Below, piece after piece: positions 59,671 through 64,000 of a DNA stretch of 64,000 nucleotides. Under the pieces are notes generated by a model that worked only from the letters and a program-made list of their open reading frames with translations, ran no database searches and was not told the DNA's origin. Every line of letters starts with the position of its first letter. The first letter of the stretch is position 1. This stretch comes from Sphingobacterium sp. ML3W (GTDB lineage: Bacteria > Bacteroidota > Bacteroidia > Sphingobacteriales > Sphingobacteriaceae), in assembly GCF_029542085.1 (NCBI RefSeq), contig NZ_CP107036.1, positions 434,001-498,000 of the forward strand. Reading direction: 5' to 3'. The translations under genes were made by a program, and so were the position numbers.

Positions 59671-60224
59671 ACTATTCTGATAATCCAGTGCTCAAAAGCC
59701 TTTTTGAAGTCAAGCAGGAAGTCTTTTGTTTTTTGTAATTCAACTTTTCCGCTCTCGCCGATACAATCTTTTATATTACCAAGATAAGCTTCGGGTTGCT
59801 GCATCGGATAAATATTGACAAATACCAACGACTGTCGGATATGATGGTTTGCACCGAAACCACCATAATCTCCTGTTGAAGAGGAGATGATGGCTCCTGG
59901 TTTACCATCCCATTTATTCTTCCCGTATGGCCGGGATCCTACATCTATTGCATTTTTTAGTACAGCAGGTACGGAGCGATTATACTCAGGGGTAATGAAC
60001 AGAATGGCATCCAGTGCTGCGACCTCTTTACGAAACCGGATATAACTCTCGGGCGGATTGCCTTCGTCGTCAAAATCCTGGTTGTATAAGGGGAGATCAC
60101 CAATTTCAAGAATATGATAGTTAAACTTATTAGGAGTTTGTTCAAGAATGAACTCTGCTATCTTTCTATTATAGGATTGTTTCCTTAAGCTGCCGACGAT
60201 GATTCCAATGCTGTAAGTATTCAT
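59649..60224 (-). CDS. NADPH-dependent FMN reductase-family protein
   Basis: This 191-residue flavodoxin-like reductase starts with TYSIGIIVGSLRKQSYNRKIA (FMN phosphate loop GSLRKQSYN near residue 12-20). LFITPEYNRSVPAVLKNAIDV is the classical family motif, and SSSTGDYGGFGA follows. It probably reduces flavins, quinones or metals with NAD(P)H. Its final codons form one arm of the shared terminator palindrome. The 217 bases between it and the next gene show no further gene. Confidence 0.9.
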   Translation of the reverse strand: MNTYSIGIIVGSLRKQSYNRKIAEFILEQTPNKFNYHILEIGDLPLYNQDFDDEGNPPESYIRFRKEVAALDAILFITPEYNRSVPAVLKNAIDVGSRPYGKNKWDGKPGAIISSSTGDYGGFGANHHIRQSLVFVNIYPMQQPEAYLGNIKDCIGESGKVELQKTKDFLLDFKKAFEHWIIRIVHTKSQD

Positions 60225-60441
60225 ACTGAAGTTCTTTTAAAGTATTAAAAGTATTATTGGTTGAACAATTTGCTCCATAAAAAGTTTCCCTGTTTTTGAA
60301 TGTAAAAATAAAACTAAGCTGTTCGTGCTGAATAGATTAAGTTGTTGTTAACAAAAATTAACATTTATCATTTAATCTTTTGCATACAGTTTGTTGTCGT
60401 ATTGTAAAGAATAAATTACAAAACTAAGGGAGGAGCTACTT

Positions 60442-60984
60442 ATGAAAAAAATGTTTTACACGGCTGCCATCGTTGCAGGTCTATTTGTGGCTGGGACGGC
60501 TGATGCACAGGTAAGTATCAGCGTAAATATTGGGAGTCAGCCAAGTTGGGGACCGGTGGGTTATGATTACGCCCGTTATTATTACATGCCTGAATACAAT
60601 ATGTATTATGATGTACCTGCGAGATGTTATGTCTACTATGACAATGGAGGTTGGATACGAAGGGCGAGTTTACCACGAAGATATCGGCATTATGATTTTT
60701 ATAGGGCGCATAAAGTAGTGATCAATGATCGTACGCCTTGGCATCATCATGATCGTTATAGAAGCAGATATGGCCACTCACGAGGTAGACAGGTTTCTAT
60801 CCGGGATAGTCACCATGGACATAGTGGATATTCCTTTGCAAGTGAGCGCAGTGTAAGACGAGATCATTCCTGGGGTGAGAGCAATAGAAGACATAACGAT
60901 AGAGGAAGAGGGCGTGGACGCGGATACGGAGATAGAGATAATGACCGACATGAGCATGGACACAGAGGGAGACATAGAGATTAA
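60442..60984 (+). CDS. Secreted Arg/His/Tyr-rich protein of unknown function
   Basis: This 180-residue protein has a signal peptide (TAAIVAGLFVAGTADAQ). The first mature part is Tyr-rich (ARYYYMPEYNMYYDVPARCYVYYD), and the C-terminal third is extremely rich in Arg, His, Asp and Gly (RGRGRGYGDRDNDRHEHGHRGRHRD). Similar low-complexity exported proteins occur in Bacteroidota, but I know of no function. The His-rich tail could bind metal or the envelope. A GGAGG-like GAGGAG sequence precedes the start. A terminator follows at 61025. Confidence 0.7.
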   Translation: MKKMFYTAAIVAGLFVAGTADAQVSISVNIGSQPSWGPVGYDYARYYYMPEYNMYYDVPARCYVYYDNGGWIRRASLPRRYRHYDFYRAHKVVINDRTPWHHHDRYRSRYGHSRGRQVSIRDSHHGHSGYSFASERSVRRDHSWGESNRRHNDRGRGRGRGYGDRDNDRHEHGHRGRHRD

Positions 60985-61024
60985 TTGGATGTGTCTAGTT
61001 TGAGTATCTTAATCGTTTAATAGG

Positions 61025-61057
61025 AAAGGGACTTGTCGCAAGACAGGACCCTTTTTT
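61025..61057 (+). terminator. Intrinsic terminator after the Arg/His-rich protein gene
   Basis: AAAGGG (61025-61030) pairs with CCCTTT (61049-61054). The stem continues as CTTGTC/GACAGG around a GCAA loop, followed by a T run. Confidence 0.82.
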
Positions 61058-61293
61058 TATAGCATTGATTTTGGTTGAGCTAGTCTTCGATATAGGGTAA
61101 TCTCTAGATAGATGCTAAAATTTTATAACGATATGTTCAATAAAATAAAGTGTAAGGAATAAATCACAGGATATAAAGCGTTGATTCATGAAAATTATCT
61201 TAATTTTGCGACACGAACATATGAAGTGACTTTAGTAAAGTAGGGAATTTTCTGTGCAAAAGATAGCATGTGGCGTGTAAGTTAATTTATGTA

Positions 61294-62220
61294 ATGGGAA
61301 AAGTAATTAAATCAAGCTTTGTATTAATGGGCTTGGGAATAGCTAGTTTAGGATTGCAGTCTTGTAATCAAAACAGTGGTAAAAAGGAAGAAAAGGGTGT
61401 TACTGTCGATTCTGTACAGCACAAGAAAGATAGTCTAATTGTTGTGCAGGATTCTATTACGAAAGTGGATTCGCTGCGCAAGGATTCCATTACCAAAATG
61501 GAAGAGAATGTATCCTATAGTGGTGTTAAAGATACCACAGTTTTATTGACAGACTCTGTTTCGCCACGATATATTTACCTTACTTTTGATGACGGCCCAC
61601 TTAATGGTAGCCAATATTTGGATTCTATCGCAACGGCGAAAGGAATTAAAATCAATGCATTTTTGATTGGCGAACATGATAAGATGAGCAAAAAATTACA
61701 CGGCTATACAGAGCGATATAAAAATAATCCGCTGGTCGATTGCTACAATCATAGTTATTGGCATGCGCATAATAAGTATAGTACTTTTTATTCAAATCCA
61801 CAGACCGCATTTGAAGATTTTGAATTAGCAGAACAATCTCTGGGCTTGCAACATAAAATCGTGAGACTCCCCGGAAGAAATATCTGGTATGTAGGGGATC
61901 GTAAAAAAGTTGATCTAAAAAGCGGTGCTTCTACTGCAGAGCTACTGCACCAAAACGGTTATAAAATTATGGGCTGGGACTGCGAATGGAAGATTAATGG
62001 TGTGACAGGTAAGCCGGATTTATCGGTTAACCAGTTGTATACACAGATGAAGAACTTACTTCGTAAAGGTACATCCTACACAAAAAATAATGTAGTGCTG
62101 CTGACCCATGATAATATGTACCAAACGAAAAAAGGACAGAAATTACTGTCAGATTTAATTGACAGTCTTAAACAACATCCGAACTATCGTTTTGAGTTTA
62201 TGCGCAATTATCCACAATAG
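61294..62220 (+). CDS. NodB-type polysaccharide deacetylase-like lipoprotein
   Basis: This 308-residue protein is counted from ATG 61294 (MGKVIKS); an upstream ATG at 61270 adds eight residues. The signal ends LGLQSC with a lipobox Cys. A linker with repeated Asp-Ser-Ile/Leu-Thr-Lys units (residues 35-75) leads to the NodB domain: YLTFDDGPLNGS (catalytic and metal Asp), NHSYWHAHN (two His ligands), VRLPGRNIW and VVLLTHDNMY. It probably removes acetyl groups from peptidoglycan or another envelope glycan. RLPGR replaces the more usual RPPY, and some motif residues are non-standard, so activity should not be assumed. Confidence 0.85.
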   Translation: MGKVIKSSFVLMGLGIASLGLQSCNQNSGKKEEKGVTVDSVQHKKDSLIVVQDSITKVDSLRKDSITKMEENVSYSGVKDTTVLLTDSVSPRYIYLTFDDGPLNGSQYLDSIATAKGIKINAFLIGEHDKMSKKLHGYTERYKNNPLVDCYNHSYWHAHNKYSTFYSNPQTAFEDFELAEQSLGLQHKIVRLPGRNIWYVGDRKKVDLKSGASTAELLHQNGYKIMGWDCEWKINGVTGKPDLSVNQLYTQMKNLLRKGTSYTKNNVVLLTHDNMYQTKKGQKLLSDLIDSLKQHPNYRFEFMRNYPQ

Positions 62221-62244
62221 GGAGTTTGCACAATCTATATAATT

Positions 62245-62285
62245 TAGCCCTAAATCAGTAGTATAAGATTACTGGCTTAGGGCTA
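62245..62285. terminator. Bidirectional hairpin terminator
   Basis: TAGCCCTAA (62245-62253) pairs with TTAGGGCTA (62277-62285), with an inner CAGTA/TACTG pair. It lies between the convergent deacetylase and PhnA-like genes. Confidence 0.82.
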
Positions 62286-62312
62286 GATTTTTATAGCGGA
62301 AAAATTCTATCC

Positions 62313-62894
62313 TTAATTTTGTCTGCGTAGATATTTTGTCAATATGACGATTGTCTGGCCTTCAATTTTTCCTTCGATCTGCTCGATATTATCTGCTACT
62401 AATCGGATATTTTTAACAACAGTACCTAAGGTTGCTTTGAGCGAAGAGCCTTTTACATCCAGTGTTTTTGTCAGCACAACAGTATCACCTTCTAATAATC
62501 GCTGCCCGATGCTATCTTCATGAAAAGAAACGTAACCGTCGTTTTCATGGTCTCCGGTTTTCTTTGCCTCTGCTAACGTTTCATCATCAAGATAGAGGAT
62601 ATCGAGTGCTTCAGACGCCCAGCCTTCATTTTTCAAACGATTTAACATGCGCCAGCAAACAATCTGAACAGCAGGGATTTCTGACCACATGGCGTTAGGT
62701 AGAAATTTCCAGTCTTCAGGGTTTAATTGCTCCGTTTTGTTGAGCTGGTTGGCCAATGTTGCTGAAATCAGTAGGGTGTTATCCAAAGTCGAACTGGTTT
62801 CCGGAGGTAATGTATACGTTATTAAATCCGTTGCGATGTCTGACAGCTCACATTTTCCTTCAGCACGCGCTAGTAATTGTTCTTCTAATTTCAT
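62313..62894 (-). CDS. PhnA-domain protein with degenerate N-terminal zinc ribbon
   Basis: This 193-residue protein has the C-terminal PhnA domain: DSIGQRLLEGDTVVLTKTLDVKGSS followed by LGTVVKNIRLV and IEGQTIVILTKYL. The usual N-terminal Cys4 zinc ribbon is reduced to a single recognisable GKCELSD, and a longer middle region with PEDWKFLPNAMWSEIPAVQIVCWRML replaces the rest. The name from alkylphosphonate use is historical, and the biochemical role is uncertain. It is a single gene with a convergent terminator. Confidence 0.85.
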   Translation of the reverse strand: MKLEEQLLARAEGKCELSDIATDLITYTLPPETSSTLDNTLLISATLANQLNKTEQLNPEDWKFLPNAMWSEIPAVQIVCWRMLNRLKNEGWASEALDILYLDDETLAEAKKTGDHENDGYVSFHEDSIGQRLLEGDTVVLTKTLDVKGSSLKATLGTVVKNIRLVADNIEQIEGKIEGQTIVILTKYLRRQN

Positions 62895-63066
62895 ATCTGT
62901 TTCTATAAAAGCCCAAAAATAAGAATATAAATTGTAGTAAGTTGTCGTTGCTAAAATAAAGCTGGTCTTTCTCTAAAAAAAATAGGATGAGCCGTTATAT
63001 TGGTACTGAATTTGTACGCTAACGAAGTTGGAAAAGATTATTAACTGAAATAAATATACAAATCAT

Positions 63067-63936
63067 ATGAAATGGCAAGGAGGTAAACAAAGTGGCAATT
63101 TTGAGGATCGTAGAGGTATGTCTGGTGGAGGAAAGCTAGCATTGGGAGGTATAGGGGGGATCATCGTATTGGTTATTGGTTTTCTGATGGGTGGCGATCC
63201 CATGCAGTTGTTGCAACAGGCGCAAAATATGGGTGGGCAAACGGAGCAATCTGGGCAGCCGCGCGAACTGAACCCTGAGGAAAAGAGGTTGACTGAGTTT
63301 TCTTTGACTGTACTTCAGAGTACAGAAGATGTCTGGGCTAAGCTATTTAAAGAGCAAATGCAGCAAAATTATACGCCAACCACACTGGTTTTTTATGATG
63401 GTGGTACGCAGACAGACGGCTGTGGGATGGGACAGGCTTCTTATGGGCCATTTTATTGCCCTGGAGATCAGAAAATCTATTTGGACCTGACCTTTAACCG
63501 CGAACTTTCGGATAAATTTGGTGCCAAGGGTGAATTTGCAATGGCTTATGTTATTGCACATGAGGTAGGGCATCATATTCAGCAATTGGTCGGATTATTA
63601 CCCAAAACCAACCAAGCCCGTGGGAAACTAAGTGAACGTGAAAACAACAAGATTTCGGTTATGACAGAACTTCAAGCCGATTTCTATGCCGGTGTATGGG
63701 CGCATTATCTCAATGAATACACAGATGTAAAAATAGATTATAACGATATCGTGGATGGCATGAAAGCCGCAGAAGCAGTGGGAGATGATAAATTGCAGAC
63801 GGCTGCGCAGGGCTATGCTGTTCCAGAATCTTTTACACATGGAACCTCAGCGCAACGAATGGCTTGGTTTAAGAAAGGATATGACTCAGGAGACATGCGC
63901 GCTGGAAATACGTTTGAAGATCCAAGTCTGAGATAG
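63067..63936 (+). CDS. YpfJ-like neutral zinc metallopeptidase (putative_zinc metalloprotease family)
   Basis: This 289-residue protein opens WQGGKQSGNFEDRRG and a membrane helix (GGIGGIIVLVIGFLMGG). The rest is the YpfJ-type domain: FYDGGTQTDGCGMGQASYGPFYCPGDQKIYLDL, then the zincin motif AYVIAHEVGHHIQ near residues 160-172, and MTELQADFYAGVWAHY with the third ligand. It is anchored at the membrane, and a neutral zinc-dependent protease is predicted. It is the last gene of the window; the remaining 64 bases show nothing. Confidence 0.9.
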   Translation: MKWQGGKQSGNFEDRRGMSGGGKLALGGIGGIIVLVIGFLMGGDPMQLLQQAQNMGGQTEQSGQPRELNPEEKRLTEFSLTVLQSTEDVWAKLFKEQMQQNYTPTTLVFYDGGTQTDGCGMGQASYGPFYCPGDQKIYLDLTFNRELSDKFGAKGEFAMAYVIAHEVGHHIQQLVGLLPKTNQARGKLSERENNKISVMTELQADFYAGVWAHYLNEYTDVKIDYNDIVDGMKAAEAVGDDKLQTAAQGYAVPESFTHGTSAQRMAWFKKGYDSGDMRAGNTFEDPSLR

Positions 63937-64000
63937 TAAGAACAGATTCCATAAGCGCTACCAACTGTATTATGGTAGAAAAGATAAGCCCTATAAATTT

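Overview
The window looks like a chromosomal segment from a Bacteroidota of the Sphingobacteriaceae, most likely Sphingobacterium. This rests on a SusC/SusD pair, lipoproteins with Bacteroidota-type lipoboxes, weak or absent Shine-Dalgarno sequences, TAnnTTTG-type -7 promoter boxes, an NrtR-type NAD regulator and an inositol-lipid type gene cluster. I saw no rRNA, tRNA, CRISPR array, insertion sequence or prophage gene.

Region 1 (1-22918) is a large catabolic locus. A leftward operon encodes a PQQ aldose dehydrogenase fused to cytochrome c, an Nramp-like transporter lacking the metal site, an NAD(P)-binding epimerase and a DapA-family aldolase that runs off the left edge. A rightward operon encodes SusC, SusD and a heparinase II/III-type lyase, followed by a GntR/FadR regulator. 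An SMP-30 lactonase-like gene is divergent from a second rightward operon: class III aminotransferase, mandelate-racemase-type dehydratase, SDR, ceramidase-fold hydrolase, SSS symporter, M20 amidohydrolase and Gfo/Idh oxidoreductase. Paired GTATAC operators, spaced about 23 bp, occur at every promoter region of the locus, including the start of gntR itself, so I infer one GntR regulon. The set suggests outer-membrane uptake and lyase cleavage of an unsulfated acidic or amino-sugar glycan. Oxidation to lactone, aldonate and 2-keto-3-deoxy acid, then aldol cleavage, would follow. The substrate is unknown.

Region 2 (22947-24514) holds a YiiX-like hydrolase and two small overlapping unknown genes. 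Region 3 (24814-29683) is an NAD-salvage operon: short Prs-like enzyme, NadV/NAMPT, NadE, nicotinamidase-like enzyme and NrtR, preceded by two TTGAGTA-N5-TACTCAA boxes. Region 4 (29860-38549) contains unknown lipoproteins, two tandem WG/Sel1-repeat paralogues with a small membrane protein, a YfiT/DinB protein and a DUF2625 protein.

Region 5 (38869-44738) holds an NYN/OST-HTH protein, a divergent AraC regulator and CynX-type MFS transporter, and a CocE-type hydrolase. Region 6 (45293-51082) is a six-gene inositol cluster: myo-inositol-phosphate synthase, sugar-nucleotidyltransferase-like protein, ATP-grasp enzyme, CDP-alcohol phosphatidyltransferase, flippase-like membrane protein and HAD protein. 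It probably makes an inositol phospholipid or sphingolipid. The last five genes overlap or nearly touch.

Region 7 (51083-63936) is ordinary housekeeping: AraC regulator, VanX-like dipeptidase, polyphosphate kinase, DJ-1 protein, FMN reductases, ACC-deaminase-like enzyme, RluD, class IV aminotransferase, polysaccharide deacetylase, PhnA-like protein and YpfJ-like metalloprotease, separated by clear hairpin terminators. All functions are inferred from motifs and context; no database search was run.
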